Shown here one piece after another: positions 9,096 through 18,275 of a DNA stretch of 64,000 nucleotides. The position numbers and the translations under genes are program-made. The stretch comes from an uncultured Paracoccaceae bacterium (GTDB taxonomy: Bacteria > Pseudomonadota > Alphaproteobacteria > Rhodobacterales > Rhodobacteraceae): assembly GCA_937864535.1 (NCBI GenBank), contig CALMJS010000016.1, positions 1-64,000 on the forward strand, read 5' to 3'. Each line of letters starts with the position of its first letter. Position 1 is the first letter of the stretch. A model generated the notes under the pieces. That model did not search any database, had not been told where the DNA came from, and saw only the letters and a list, made by a program, of their open reading frames with translations.

Positions 9096-10010
9096 ATGTC
9101 GAGCAGGACAAGTCCGCATGTTGTGGTGCTATTGGGTGGCTTCTCGGCTGAACGAGAGGTGTCTTTGTCCAGTGGGGCCGAATGTGCGCGGGCGCTACGG
9201 GCCGCTGGCTATGCGGTCACCGAACTCGATGCGGGGCGCGATCTGTGCGACCGCCTGACGGCGCTGCGTCCTGACGTGGTGTTCAACGCGCTTCATGGTC
9301 GCTGGGGCGAGGACGGCTGTGTTCAGGGTATTCTGGAGTGGATGGGCATTCCCTACACCCATTCCGGCGTGCTGGCTTCGTCGCTGGCGATGGACAAGGA
9401 ACGGACCAAGGCCGCCTATCGCGCCGCTGGTCTGCCGGTTGTTCACAGTGTTCTGGCCGATAAATCCGATGTTGCCGCCCGCCACGTGATGGTGCCGCCC
9501 TATGTAGTGAAACCCTATAACGAAGGGTCGAGCGTCGGCGTTTACATCGTCAACGAGGGGGCAAATACCCCGCCGATCCTGTCGCCTGAAATGCCAGAGC
9601 GTCTGATGGTCGAAACCTATGCGCCGGGTCGGGAATTGACCACCGCCGTGATGGGGGATCGGGCGCTGGGGGTGACGGATATCATCACCGAAGGCTGGTA
9701 TGACTACTCTGCCAAATATACGACCGGCGGTTCGCGCCACGTCATTCCGGCGGATATTCCGGCCGAGGTCTATCAGGCTTGCCTCGACTATGCGGTGCGG
9801 GCCCATGATGCGTTGGGGTGTCGGGGCCTGTCGCGGACAGATTTCCGCTGGGACGAGGCGCGCGGGCTGGACGGGCTGATCCTGCTGGAAACGAATACTC
9901 AGCCGGGGATGACGCCGACCTCGCTCGCGCCGGAACAGGCGGCGCATGTGGGGATTGATTTCCCGGCCCTGTGTCGTTGGTTGGTCGAGGATGCCTCATG
10001 CAACAGATGA
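9096..10010 (+). CDS. ddl: D-alanine--D-alanine ligase
   Basis: ATP-grasp enzyme that makes the D-Ala-D-Ala dipeptide for the peptidoglycan stem. About 304 residues include the N-terminal [19 protein letters not shown], the [21 protein letters not shown] substrate loop, the ATP-grasp [14 protein letters not shown] strand and the metal/phosphate loop [15 protein letters not shown] prefer ATG 9096 because AGG at 9085-9087 is then 8 bases upstream; ATG 9090, two codons earlier in frame, is the alternative. The last 13 bases overlap ftsQ. Confidence 0.94.
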   Translation: MSSRTSPHVVVLLGGFSAEREVSLSSGAECARALRAAGYAVTELDAGRDLCDRLTALRPDVVFNALHGRWGEDGCVQGILEWMGIPYTHSGVLASSLAMDKERTKAAYRAAGLPVVHSVLADKSDVAARHVMVPPYVVKPYNEGSSVGVYIVNEGANTPPILSPEMPERLMVETYAPGRELTTAVMGDRALGVTDIITEGWYDYSAKYTTGGSRHVIPADIPAEVYQACLDYAVRAHDALGCRGLSRTDFRWDEARGLDGLILLETNTQPGMTPTSLAPEQAAHVGIDFPALCRWLVEDASCNR

Positions 10011-10870
10011 CCCCGCGCCGTGATCCCGCACCCTCCCGTTGGAGCTATCGCTACGAACGCTGGATGTTGACGCCGGCCTATCGGCGGTTGTTCCGATACG
10101 GTCCTCCGGTGCTGGTCGTCGCGGCGATTGTCGGCGGGGTCTTGGCCAGTGCAGAGCGGCGTGAATGGATCAACGACACCTATCACAGCTATCTGCGTCA
10201 GTTCCAGCAGCGCCCTGAATTCATGGTCTCGGCCATGTCTATCGACGGTGCGGACGAACGCATTACCGAAGAGGTCCGTGCCTCGTTGCCGATCGATTTT
10301 CCGGTGTCGTCCTTTGATCTGGACCTCGAGGGCATGCGGCAAACGGTCGAAGCCCTGAACGGTGTGCAAAAGGCCACGCTGCGGGTGCAGCCCGGCGGGA
10401 TTCTGAATATCGAGGTGGTCCCCCGTATTCCGGCGGCCGTTCTGCGGCAGGACGAAGAGTTGCGGCTGATCGATGCGCAGGGGCATTTTGTGGCTGCCCT
10501 CGGGGCGCGGTCGGATCGTGCGGACCTGCCTCTGATCGCGGGCGACGGCGCGCGCGATCAAATCGCCGAGGCGCTGGCGCTGTTCACCGCCGCTGGCCCG
10601 CTGGCACCGCAAATTCTCGGCCTCGTGCGGATGGGCGAAAGGCGCTGGGATGTCATTCTGGATCAGGATCGCCGGATATTGTTACCGGAACAGAATGCGG
10701 TCACCGCGCTCGAACGGGTGGTGGTGATGGTGCAGGCGCAGCGCCTGCTAGAGCGCGACGTTCTGGTCGTGGATATGCGTAACGAGGATCGGCCGACCCT
10801 TCGCCTTGGCGAAGGCGGCGTCACTGAAATCCGCCGCATCAATGCGGCCGTGGCAGGGACGGGCAGATAA
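9998..10870 (+). CDS. ftsQ: Cell division protein FtsQ
   Basis: Bitopic inner-membrane divisome protein. The 290 residues have a basic cytoplasmic tail, one membrane segment at about residues 30-50 ([13 protein letters not shown]), then a periplasmic POTRA domain beginning near [12 protein letters not shown] and the FtsQ beta domain. [11 protein letters not shown] is a typical FtsQ segment. ATG 9998 overlaps the ddl end by 13 bp. A GTG further upstream in frame would lengthen the overlap and has no better signal. The stop TAA overlaps the ftsA start as TAATG. Confidence 0.92.
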   Translation: MQQMTPRRDPAPSRWSYRYERWMLTPAYRRLFRYGPPVLVVAAIVGGVLASAERREWINDTYHSYLRQFQQRPEFMVSAMSIDGADERITEEVRASLPIDFPVSSFDLDLEGMRQTVEALNGVQKATLRVQPGGILNIEVVPRIPAAVLRQDEELRLIDAQGHFVAALGARSDRADLPLIAGDGARDQIAEALALFTAAGPLAPQILGLVRMGERRWDVILDQDRRILLPEQNAVTALERVVVMVQAQRLLERDVLVVDMRNEDRPTLRLGEGGVTEIRRINAAVAGTGR

Positions 10871-12204
10871 TGAAGCAGCTCTATGCAACCCAACGCGCCA
10901 TGCGCAACATGCGCAAGGCCGCGCTCCAGCGGGGCCTGATCGCGATTTTGGATGTCGGCACGTCCAAGGTGGCCTGCCTGATCCTCCGGTTTGACGGGCC
11001 GGAGCGGTATCGTGATAGCGATGGCGTCGGTTCGATGGCGGGGCAGTCGCAGTTTCGCATCATCGGCGCGGCGACGACCAAATCGCGCGGGATGCGGTTT
11101 GGCGAAATCGACGCGATGCAGGAAACCGAGCGTGCCATTCGCACGGCGGTGCAATCAGCCCAGAAAATGGCCGGAGTGCCGGTCAATCACGTGATCGCCT
11201 GTCTGTCCGGCGCACGTCCGCGCAGCTACGGGCTGGAAGGGGCGGTGGATATCCACGGCGAGGTGGTGACCGACGCCGACATCGGCCGAGTTCTGGCCGC
11301 CTGTGATATGCCCGATTTTGGCGAAGGCCGCGAAACGCTGCATGCCCATCCGATCAATTTTACGCTCGATCACCGAGGCGGTATGGCCGACCCGCGTGGT
11401 CATGCCGGACGGCGGCTCAGCACCGATTTGCATCTGCTGACGGTCGAGGGGCAGGTGATGCAGAACCTCGTCCATTGTATCCGCCGCTGCGATCTGGAAT
11501 TGGCCGGTCTGGCCAGTTCGGCCTATGTGTCGGGCATTTCGGCCCTGATCGAGGACGAACTGGAAATGGGCGCCGCCTGCATCGACATGGGCGGCGGGTC
11601 GACGGGCCTGTCGATCTTTATGAAAAAACACATGATCTTTGCCGATAGCGTGCGATTGGGCGGCGAACATGTGACCTCGGATATCTCGATGGGCCTGCAG
11701 GTTCCCGGCGCGATGGCCGAACGGATCAAGACCTTCTATGGCGGGGTGATCGCCACGGGCGTCGATGACCGCGAGATGATCGAGATCAAGGGCGACACCG
11801 GGGACTGGCACCACGACCGGCGCACGGTGACACGGGCCGAATTGATCGGGATCATGCGTCCCCGCGTCGAGGAAATCCTCGAAGATGTCCGGGCGCAACT
11901 GGACGCTGCAGGCTTTGACTCGATGCCGAGCAAATCTATCGTGCTGACTGGCGGGGCCAGCCAGATCCCGGGGCTCGAGAGTCTGGCCAGCCGGATTTTG
12001 GGGCATCAGGTCCGCATGGGGCGTCCGATGCGGGTCGCGGGCCTGCCGCAATCCACGACCGGTCCGGCCTTTGCTGCCTCGGTCGGGCTGGCGCTGTTCG
12101 CCGCCAACCCCCAGGATGAATGGTGGGATTTCGATGTACCCTCGGTCAGCTATCCGGCCCGGTCCATTCGCCGTGCGATCCACTGGATCAAGACGAACTG
12201 GTAG
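10870..12204 (+). CDS. ftsA: Cell division protein FtsA
   Basis: Actin-like ATPase that anchors FtsZ to the membrane and recruits divisome proteins. The 444 residues contain the phosphate-1 motif AILDVGTSKVACLI at about 22-35, phosphate-2 IDMGGGSTGLSIF near residue 240, and the adenosine motif VLTGGASQIPGL near residue 360. The C-terminus is an amphipathic helix, RRAIHWIKTNW, which is the usual membrane-targeting sequence. It is translationally coupled to ftsQ by TAATG. A long gap separates it from ftsZ, which suggests that ftsZ has its own promoters. Confidence 0.96.
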   Translation: MKQLYATQRAMRNMRKAALQRGLIAILDVGTSKVACLILRFDGPERYRDSDGVGSMAGQSQFRIIGAATTKSRGMRFGEIDAMQETERAIRTAVQSAQKMAGVPVNHVIACLSGARPRSYGLEGAVDIHGEVVTDADIGRVLAACDMPDFGEGRETLHAHPINFTLDHRGGMADPRGHAGRRLSTDLHLLTVEGQVMQNLVHCIRRCDLELAGLASSAYVSGISALIEDELEMGAACIDMGGGSTGLSIFMKKHMIFADSVRLGGEHVTSDISMGLQVPGAMAERIKTFYGGVIATGVDDREMIEIKGDTGDWHHDRRTVTRAELIGIMRPRVEEILEDVRAQLDAAGFDSMPSKSIVLTGGASQIPGLESLASRILGHQVRMGRPMRVAGLPQSTTGPAFAASVGLALFAANPQDEWWDFDVPSVSYPARSIRRAIHWIKTNW

Positions 12205-12551
12205 GCGGATTTCTGCACTTGCATCGGTTTTCCGGGTGACGCGGTTTCGCAAATCCGCTAGCCTCAGCCGCAAGAGCCGAAGGGCCGCAGGCAATTACCA
12301 GACCTTTGAGACTACCCGTTTCCGCGCGTGGCGCATCCTCGACTCTGGTCGTGTCGGTAGTGGTGCGCCGACGTTGAACCCCCAGATGTCGGATTCCGTG
12401 CAACATCCCGCCGATCGGCTGTCTGCATCACCCATATTTTGTAGAATTACCCATTTTTTCCCGTGACGTTGCACAGATGTGACGTTATTCTGTGGACAAG
12501 TAGTGAAGAGTGCCCGATGGGACGGGCCCGAAACATACAGGCGGACAGAGA
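12205..12551. promoter_or_regulatory. ftsA-ftsZ intergenic region, probable ftsZ promoter region
   Basis: This 347-bp gap has no credible coding frame. The last 110 bases are AT-richer and carry two exact copies of GTGACGTT, at 12463-12470 and 12479-12486, spaced 16 bp start to start. They lie 66-89 bp before the ftsZ ATG, a helical-phase spacing often seen for transcription-factor sites. Two GANTC sequences (12341-12345 and 12392-12396) are present but are not more frequent than chance. I could not pick a single sigma-70 promoter with confidence. Confidence 0.5.
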
Positions 12552-14144
12552 ATGGCGTTGAACCTCTCCATGCCCGGGCAAGAAGATCTCAAGCCCCGGA
12601 TCACGGTTTTCGGTGTTGGTGGTGCTGGCGGCAATGCCGTCAACAACATGATCGAAAAAGAGCTTGAGGGCGTGGAGTTCGTGGTTGCGAACACCGACGC
12701 GCAGGCCCTGCAGCAGTCGCGGGCTCCGGCGCGTATCCAGATGGGTCTGAAAGTGACCGAGGGTCTGGGCGCAGGCGCACGCGCCTCTGTCGGGGCCGCC
12801 GCCGCAGAAGAGAGCATCGAGCAGATCGTCGATCATCTGGCTGGCGCGCATATGTGCTTTATCACCGCGGGTATGGGCGGTGGTACGGGCACGGGCGCCG
12901 CGCCGATCATCGCCGCCGCTGCGCGCGAGTTGGGCGTTCTGACCGTTGGCGTCGTGACCAAGCCGTTCCAGTTCGAAGGCGGCAAGCGGATGCGTCAGGC
13001 CGAAGCCGGGGTAGAGGCCCTGCAAAAGGTCGTCGATACGCTGATCATTATCCCCAACCAGAACCTGTTCCGTCTGGCGACCGAGAAAACCACCTTTACC
13101 GAAGCCTTTGCGATGGCTGATGACGTTCTGTATCAGGGCGTTAAGGGTGTGACCGACCTGATGGTCCGTCCGGGCCTGATCAACCTCGACTTTGCCGACG
13201 TGCGTTCTGTGATGGACGAAATGGGCAAGGCGATGATGGGCACCGGCGAGGCCGAGGGCGAAGATCGCGCGATCGTCGCTGCAGAGGCCGCGATTGCCAA
13301 CCCGCTGCTGGACGAGATCAGCCTCGAGGGTGCGCGCGGTGTGCTGATCAACATCACCGGCGGCTACGACCTGACCCTGTTCGAACTGGACGAGGCCGCG
13401 AACAAGATCCGCGAAAAGGTCGATCCGGATGCCAACATCATCGTGGGTTCGACACTCGACCCGGATATGAACGGCAAGATGCGCGTGTCGGTCGTCGCGA
13501 CCGGTATCGACGCCAGCGAAAAGCGTGAAGAAACCCCGATGCCGCGCCGCGCCGGGTTCAACCCGCCGATGGCCAAGCCTGTCGAGGCTCCGGCTCCGGT
13601 CGCTGCTGCGGCCCCGGCTCCCCGCGTGGCGCCCAAGCCTGCTGCGGCTCCGGCTCCTGCCCCGCGTGCTGCAGAGCGGTCGCTGTTTGACGATGGTTTC
13701 GGCGGCGAACCGATGGAAGACGAGCCCTTTGACGCGTTCGAGGACGACCTGCCGCCGCCGGCCTATCAGCCGCGCGCCGAGGCAAGCCTGACTCCGGCGT
13801 CGGACTTCGTTGCGCCGCGCCCGTCGGCCCCCGGCACACCCACGCCCGAGGCATTGGCCCGTCTGCAGGCTGCTGTGGGCAAGGTCCCGTCCGCGGCTCC
13901 GGCGGCCCACCGTGCGGCCCCTGCCGCTCCGGCTGCTCCGCAGCCCGTTGCGGAACAGCCCCGCCGCGCTGGTCTCGGTGGTTTGATTGGCCGGATGAAG
14001 GGGGTCAGCGAAGAGGCTCCGCAGGCTGCCGCCGCCTCGCGTGCGCAACCGCAAGTGCGTGCCTATCGCGAAGAGGCCCCGCAGGCCGATCCCGAACAGG
14101 AGCGGATCGAGGTTCCGGCGTTCCTGCGTCGTCAGGCCAACTGA
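12552..14144 (+). CDS. ftsZ: Cell division tubulin FtsZ
   Basis: Tubulin-like GTPase that forms the Z-ring. The 530 residues start with a short tail, followed by the nucleotide-binding [17 protein letters not shown] and the tubulin signature [10 protein letters not shown]. The T7 loop region NLDFADVR is also present. After the globular core (to about residue 325) comes an unusually long Ala/Pro-rich linker of about 190 residues, and the C-terminal peptide [10 protein letters not shown] that binds FtsA. Long linkers are usual in alphaproteobacterial FtsZ. ATG 12552 is chosen because it matches the conserved start. A terminator follows at 14166. Confidence 0.97.
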   Translation: MALNLSMPGQEDLKPRITVFGVGGAGGNAVNNMIEKELEGVEFVVANTDAQALQQSRAPARIQMGLKVTEGLGAGARASVGAAAAEESIEQIVDHLAGAHMCFITAGMGGGTGTGAAPIIAAAARELGVLTVGVVTKPFQFEGGKRMRQAEAGVEALQKVVDTLIIIPNQNLFRLATEKTTFTEAFAMADDVLYQGVKGVTDLMVRPGLINLDFADVRSVMDEMGKAMMGTGEAEGEDRAIVAAEAAIANPLLDEISLEGARGVLINITGGYDLTLFELDEAANKIREKVDPDANIIVGSTLDPDMNGKMRVSVVATGIDASEKREETPMPRRAGFNPPMAKPVEAPAPVAAAAPAPRVAPKPAAAPAPAPRAAERSLFDDGFGGEPMEDEPFDAFEDDLPPPAYQPRAEASLTPASDFVAPRPSAPGTPTPEALARLQAAVGKVPSAAPAAHRAAPAAPAAPQPVAEQPRRAGLGGLIGRMKGVSEEAPQAAAASRAQPQVRAYREEAPQADPEQERIEVPAFLRRQAN

Positions 14145-14165
14145 TCGAAGACAGATTTCGACAAA

Positions 14166-14190
14166 GGCCGCCCTTCGGGGCGGTCTTTTT
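14166..14190 (+). terminator. Intrinsic terminator after ftsZ
   Basis: GCCGCCC-TTCG-GGGCGGT forms a 7-bp stem with a UUCG tetraloop. The outermost G.U pair exists only on the plus strand. TTTTT follows after one C. It lies 22 bp after the ftsZ stop and separates ftsZ from lpxC. Confidence 0.85.
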
Positions 14191-14428
14191 CATTGGCGGA
14201 CAGTGCCGTCATGAGACACAGCCCCTGCAAGGGATTCGTCCGGACCGCGATGATTTCCCGTTTTTTCCAGGGGGCAGGGCCGGATTTTTGCCGGACCTCA
14301 GATAAAATTAATGTTTATTAACAATTGGTTGACTTGAATGTTTCAATTGTTTCAGAGCGTTACAAAGAGTGAGTTGAGGCTTTCGGCGGGAATGCTTACC
14401 TCTACGCCAAACAGCGATTAGGTGAGAC

Positions 14429-15346
14429 GTGCAAACGACCCTGAACCATGCGGTGACCTTTGACGGCGTCGGGCTCCATTCCGGGGCCTCGGCGCGTCTG
14501 GTGTTGCGGCCCGCGTCTGCGGGGCATGGAATTGTGTTCCGCCGTGTCGATCTGGATCGGGATCGCGATGTCGCCGCGATTTGGTCCAATGTGTCCCAAG
14601 AGCCGCTGAACACCCGTTTGGTCAACGCCGCCGGAGTCAGCGTCGCGACGATCGAGCATCTGATGGCAGCGCTGTCGGGGACCGGGGTTCATAACGTGCT
14701 GTGCGAAATCGACGGGCCAGAAGTGCCGATCCTCGATGGCAGCGCCAAGGATTTCGTCCGCGCCATCGTTGAAACCGGGCTCAAACGGCTGTCGGCCCCG
14801 CTGTATGCGATTGAAATTCTGCGCGATGTCGAGGTTGCGCAGGGCGCCGCCGTGGCCCGTTTGTCGCCCGCGACTAGCCTGCAAATCGAATTCCACATCG
14901 ACTTTCCCGACGCGGCCATCGGTCGCCAAGAGAAAACGTTGAACATGGCCAACGGGACATTTGTGCGCGAACTGTGCGATAGCCGCACCTTCTGCCGCCA
15001 GTCGGACGTTGATACGATGCGTGCCAACGGGCTTGCCCTCGGCGGGACGCTGGAGAATGCCGTCGTTGTGCAGGGCGCCGAGGTCCTGACGCCCGGCGGT
15101 TTGCGTCATCAGGACGAGGCTGTCCGTCATAAAATGCTGGACGCCTTGGGTGATCTGTACACCGCAGGCGGTCCGGTTCTGGGCCGCTATACCGGCAACC
15201 GGGCTGGCCATGCGCTGACCAATAAACTGCTGCGTGCGGTGTTCGCGGATCAGAAAAACTGGCGCTGGGTCACCTGTGACCACCAGATCGCGGCCCGTTT
15301 GCCGGGGGTAGGGGTGCGCCTGTCGGATCTGTGCGCGGTTGCGTGA
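14429..15346 (+). CDS. lpxC: UDP-3-O-acyl-N-acetylglucosamine deacetylase LpxC
   Basis: Zinc deacetylase that commits UDP-acyl-GlcNAc to lipid A synthesis. The 305 residues show GVGLHSG at the N-terminus, the zinc-ligand segment TIEHLMAAL (H near residue 77), the DGSAKDFV substrate loop, and the second zinc pair in DEAVRHKMLDALGD. The start is a GTG; GGTGAGA at 14421-14427 lies just before it, and no better ATG begins at the conserved N-terminus (QTTLNHAV). The upstream gap is AT-rich with a tandem TGTTTCA repeat at 14339-14354 and probably carries its own promoter. Confidence 0.95.
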   Translation: MQTTLNHAVTFDGVGLHSGASARLVLRPASAGHGIVFRRVDLDRDRDVAAIWSNVSQEPLNTRLVNAAGVSVATIEHLMAALSGTGVHNVLCEIDGPEVPILDGSAKDFVRAIVETGLKRLSAPLYAIEILRDVEVAQGAAVARLSPATSLQIEFHIDFPDAAIGRQEKTLNMANGTFVRELCDSRTFCRQSDVDTMRANGLALGGTLENAVVVQGAEVLTPGGLRHQDEAVRHKMLDALGDLYTAGGPVLGRYTGNRAGHALTNKLLRAVFADQKNWRWVTCDHQIAARLPGVGVRLSDLCAVA

Positions 15347-15471
15347 GCTGAACGGCCAACCATTGCCTGTGATGCCAAAAGGCATTTTGCCCACGATTTT
15401 TCTATGATAGACCAAACCGAAACCGGGGCGGTCAGCGCCCCTGCACACAGGCAACACGTCGGGGGTCGCGA

Positions 15472-16326
15472 ATGATTGGCGGACAACGGGGCAACGCTCT
15501 ACGGACACTCTTTGCCTCAGCGGCGTTCGGCCTGACGGTGCTCTCGGGCTGTGGCGGCTTTGACCCGCGGGCGGACGGGGCGCTGGAAACCTACACGCCG
15601 GAACAGATTTTCGAACGCGGCGAGTTTGAATTGAACCGGGGCCGCGAGGATGATGCGGGCTTTTACTTTGGCGAGGTAGAGCGGCTCTATCCCTATGCCT
15701 CGATCGCCAAACGCGCGCTGATCATGCAGGCCTATGCCTATCATCTGGACAAAAACTACGAAGAGAGCCGGTCTGCAGCCCAGCGGTATCTGGATTTCTA
15801 CCCCGCCGAAGAGGATGCGGCCTATGCGGCCTATCTGCTGGCACTGTCCTATTATGACCAGATCGACGAAGTGGGCCGCGATCAGGGTCTCACCTTCCGC
15901 GCGCTTCAGGCGCTGCGGGTGGTGATCGAACAGTACCCCGATAGCGAATATGCACAGTCCGCGATCCTCAAATTCGATCTGGCGTTCGACCATCTCGCGT
16001 CCAAGGAGATGGAAATCGGGCGCTATTACCTGAAACGGGGGCACTACGCCGCTGCGGTGAACCGGTTCCGCGTTGTTGTCGAACAGTACCAGACCACCAG
16101 CCACACGCCCGAGGCGCTGCACCGGTTGGTCGAGGCCTATCTGTCGCTGGGCCTGACCGACGAGGCGCAGACCGCTGCGGCGATCCTTGGCCATAACTAC
16201 CAATCCACCGAATGGTATCAGGATAGCTATGACCTGCTGACACAGGCGGGGCTGCGTCCCGGCGTTTTGGGCAATAACTGGTTGACGGCGATCTATCGTC
16301 AAACAGTTAAGGGTGAATGGCTGTAA
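15472..16326 (+). CDS. bamD: Outer-membrane protein assembly factor BamD
   Basis: Lipoprotein of the BAM complex that inserts beta-barrel proteins in the outer membrane. The 284 residues begin with a lipoprotein signal ending in the lipobox LSGC (Cys27), followed by TPR-like repeats with the family landmarks YPYASIAKRALIMQAYAYH and YLDFYP. The mature chain lies in the periplasm facing BamA. It is placed between lpxC and recN, as in many alphaproteobacteria. Confidence 0.93.
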   Translation: MIGGQRGNALRTLFASAAFGLTVLSGCGGFDPRADGALETYTPEQIFERGEFELNRGREDDAGFYFGEVERLYPYASIAKRALIMQAYAYHLDKNYEESRSAAQRYLDFYPAEEDAAYAAYLLALSYYDQIDEVGRDQGLTFRALQALRVVIEQYPDSEYAQSAILKFDLAFDHLASKEMEIGRYYLKRGHYAAAVNRFRVVVEQYQTTSHTPEALHRLVEAYLSLGLTDEAQTAAAILGHNYQSTEWYQDSYDLLTQAGLRPGVLGNNWLTAIYRQTVKGEWL

Positions 16327-16360
16327 CAATAGGGCAGGTGGGTAACCACCCAAGGCACGG

Positions 16361-18013
16361 ATGCTGCGTCACCTCGACATTCGCGATATGCTGATCATCG
16401 ACCGGCTGGAGCTAGAGTTCCAGCCCGGTCTGAACGTGCTGACCGGCGAAACCGGCGCGGGCAAATCGATCCTGCTTGATTCCCTTGGGTTTGTTCTGGG
16501 TTGGCGCGGTCGCGCCGATCTGGTGCGCCAAGGTGCCGCGCAGGGCGAGGTTACGGCGGTGTTCGATCTGCCCGCTGGCCATGCCGCGCTGGCGGTGTTG
16601 GCCGAGGCAGGGATCGAACCGGACGACGAATTGATCCTGCGCCGTGTGAATAGTGCCGATGGCCGCAAGACCGCATGGATCAACGACCGCCGCGTCAGTG
16701 GTGAAGTGCTGCGGGCGCTGTCCGAAACCTTGGTCGAATTGCATGGCCAGCACGATGATCGCGGGCTGCTCAATCCGCGCGGGCATATGGACCTGTTGGA
16801 CGCCTATGCCGGAACTGCGGCGCTGCGCGAGGAAACCCGGCGCACCGGTCGCGCCCTGGCCGAGGTGAACCGCGCGATCAAGGCCGCCGAGGAGAAGATT
16901 GCTCAGGTCCGCGCCGAAGAAGAGTTCCTGCGCCATGCGGTGTCAGAACTGGACAAATTGGCCCCCGAACCGGGCGAAGAGGCCGAGTTGGATACCAAAC
17001 GCCGTCTGATGCAGGCGGCCGAGAAAATCCGGCAGGATATCGGGCGCGCGCATACCGCCCTAGGCTATGATGGCGCCGAAGGTCTGATGACCGACGCGAT
17101 CCGCTGGCTGGACGGGGCTGCCGGTACCGCAGAGGGGCGGCTGGATGGGCCCTTGGCCGCGCTGGAACGGGCGATGGTCGAACTGACCGAGGCGCAGCGC
17201 GGCGTCGAGGATTGTCTGGATGCGCTGTCGTTCAACCCCGCCGACCTCGAACAGGCCGAAGAGCGGCTGTTTGCCATTCGCGGTCTGGCGCGTAAACACA
17301 ATGTGATGCCCGATGATCTGGCGGGCTATGCGGATACGCTGCGCCAGCGGCTCGACCTGTTGGACGGCAGTGCGAAAAACCTGACCGAGCTGGAGGCCGC
17401 GCGGGCCAAAGGGCAGGCCGCCTATGAGGCTGCGGGCCGGGCTCTGACCGCCGCGCGCCAAGAGGCCGCCGCGCGTCTGGATGCGGCGATGGCGGCGGAA
17501 CTCGCCCCGCTCAAGATGGAACGGGCGGTGTTTACCACGCAGGTGACCCCCGGCACGCCCAGTCTGGACGGGTTTGACGAGGTGGCCTTTACCGTGGCGA
17601 CCAACCCCGGTGCGCCCTCTGGGCCGCTGAACAAAATTGCCTCTGGCGGCGAACTCAGCCGGTTTCTGCTGGCGCTCAAGGTATGTCTGACTGCACAGAC
17701 CAGTGGCGTGACGATGATCTTTGACGAAATCGACCGTGGGGTCGGTGGGGCCACCGCCGATGCGGTCGGGCGTCGTCTGGCGGGTCTGGCGCAATCGGGT
17801 CAGGTGCTGGTTGTCACCCATTCACCGCAGGTCGCGGCGCTGGGCGGGCATCATTGGCGGGTGGAAAAACGCCAATCCGAAACAGAGACCCTATCGACGG
17901 TTGTGCCGCTGGATCCGGCGGCGCGGGTCGATGAAATCGCGCGGATGATTTCCGGTGATCGCATCACCGATGAGGCCCGCGCAGCGGCGCGTTCGCTGCT
18001 GACGACCGCCTGA
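16361..18013 (+). CDS. recN: DNA repair protein RecN
   Basis: SMC-like ATPase that acts in double-strand break repair. The 550 residues carry Walker A GETGAGKSILLDSLG near residue 30, a central region rich in Ala/Glu/Arg that should form coiled coils (about 150-350), the ABC signature IASGGELSRFLLALKV, and Walker B TMIFDEIDRGVGG, followed by the QVLVVTHSPQVAA switch. The chain is full length. It begins 34 bp after bamD, so it is likely read from the same transcript; I see no SOS box directly before it. Confidence 0.95.
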   Translation: MLRHLDIRDMLIIDRLELEFQPGLNVLTGETGAGKSILLDSLGFVLGWRGRADLVRQGAAQGEVTAVFDLPAGHAALAVLAEAGIEPDDELILRRVNSADGRKTAWINDRRVSGEVLRALSETLVELHGQHDDRGLLNPRGHMDLLDAYAGTAALREETRRTGRALAEVNRAIKAAEEKIAQVRAEEEFLRHAVSELDKLAPEPGEEAELDTKRRLMQAAEKIRQDIGRAHTALGYDGAEGLMTDAIRWLDGAAGTAEGRLDGPLAALERAMVELTEAQRGVEDCLDALSFNPADLEQAEERLFAIRGLARKHNVMPDDLAGYADTLRQRLDLLDGSAKNLTELEAARAKGQAAYEAAGRALTAARQEAAARLDAAMAAELAPLKMERAVFTTQVTPGTPSLDGFDEVAFTVATNPGAPSGPLNKIASGGELSRFLLALKVCLTAQTSGVTMIFDEIDRGVGGATADAVGRRLAGLAQSGQVLVVTHSPQVAALGGHHWRVEKRQSETETLSTVVPLDPAARVDEIARMISGDRITDEARAAARSLLTTA

Positions 18014-18043
18014 TATCCACCCCAATAGTGACGACCTGCCGAA

Positions 18044-18074
18044 ATGAAAAAGGCGGACCGCGATGCGGCCCGCC
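18044..18074 (-). terminator. Hairpin terminator for leftward transcription
   Basis: GGCGGACCGC and GCGGCCCGCC pair around a GAT loop. The single imperfect pair is G.U on the minus-strand RNA but A.C on the plus strand. On the minus strand the stem is followed by a run of T (AAAAA at 18047-18051 on plus). It would therefore end transcripts coming from the FAD oxidase gene, about 200 bp downstream of its stop. Confidence 0.6.
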
Positions 18075-18095
18075 CGTTAGGTCATGAAATCTGGT

Positions 18096-18275
18096 GCCAA
18101 TCCACTCACGCCAGCAAGAGACCGGAGCAACAACTTTCTAAAATTCGGCAGCTGAGAAAGTTTCTAGCTATGCTTTAGTCATAGCCTAGGATTGTGACAA
18201 TTCGCTAACAAATTTTATCGAATGGATGTTCGTATTAGCCTAAAGGTTAACACTGCCTATTATTTAGGCGCAATC
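18096..18275. other. AT-rich intergenic stretch with three inverted repeats
   Basis: Between recN and the FAD-oxidase gene lies a low-G+C stretch without a coding frame. It contains AACTTTCT/AGAAAGTT (18132-18139 and 18155-18162), GCTATG/CATAGC (18167-18172 and 18180-18185) and GCCTAAA/TTTAGGC (18238-18244 and 18263-18269). It could be the 3' untranslated region of the leftward gene, a small RNA, or a remnant of something lost. Nothing in the sequence decides between these. Confidence 0.4.

Noticed and set aside
12341-12396. GANTC (CcrM-type) sites upstream of ftsZ
   Set aside because: Two sites in about 350 bp are close to the number expected by chance.
14309-14323. Possible CtrA site TTAA-N-TTAAC upstream of lpxC
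   Set aside because: The spacing between the two TTAA halves is 6, not the 7 of the consensus, and AT-rich sequence makes chance matches likely.
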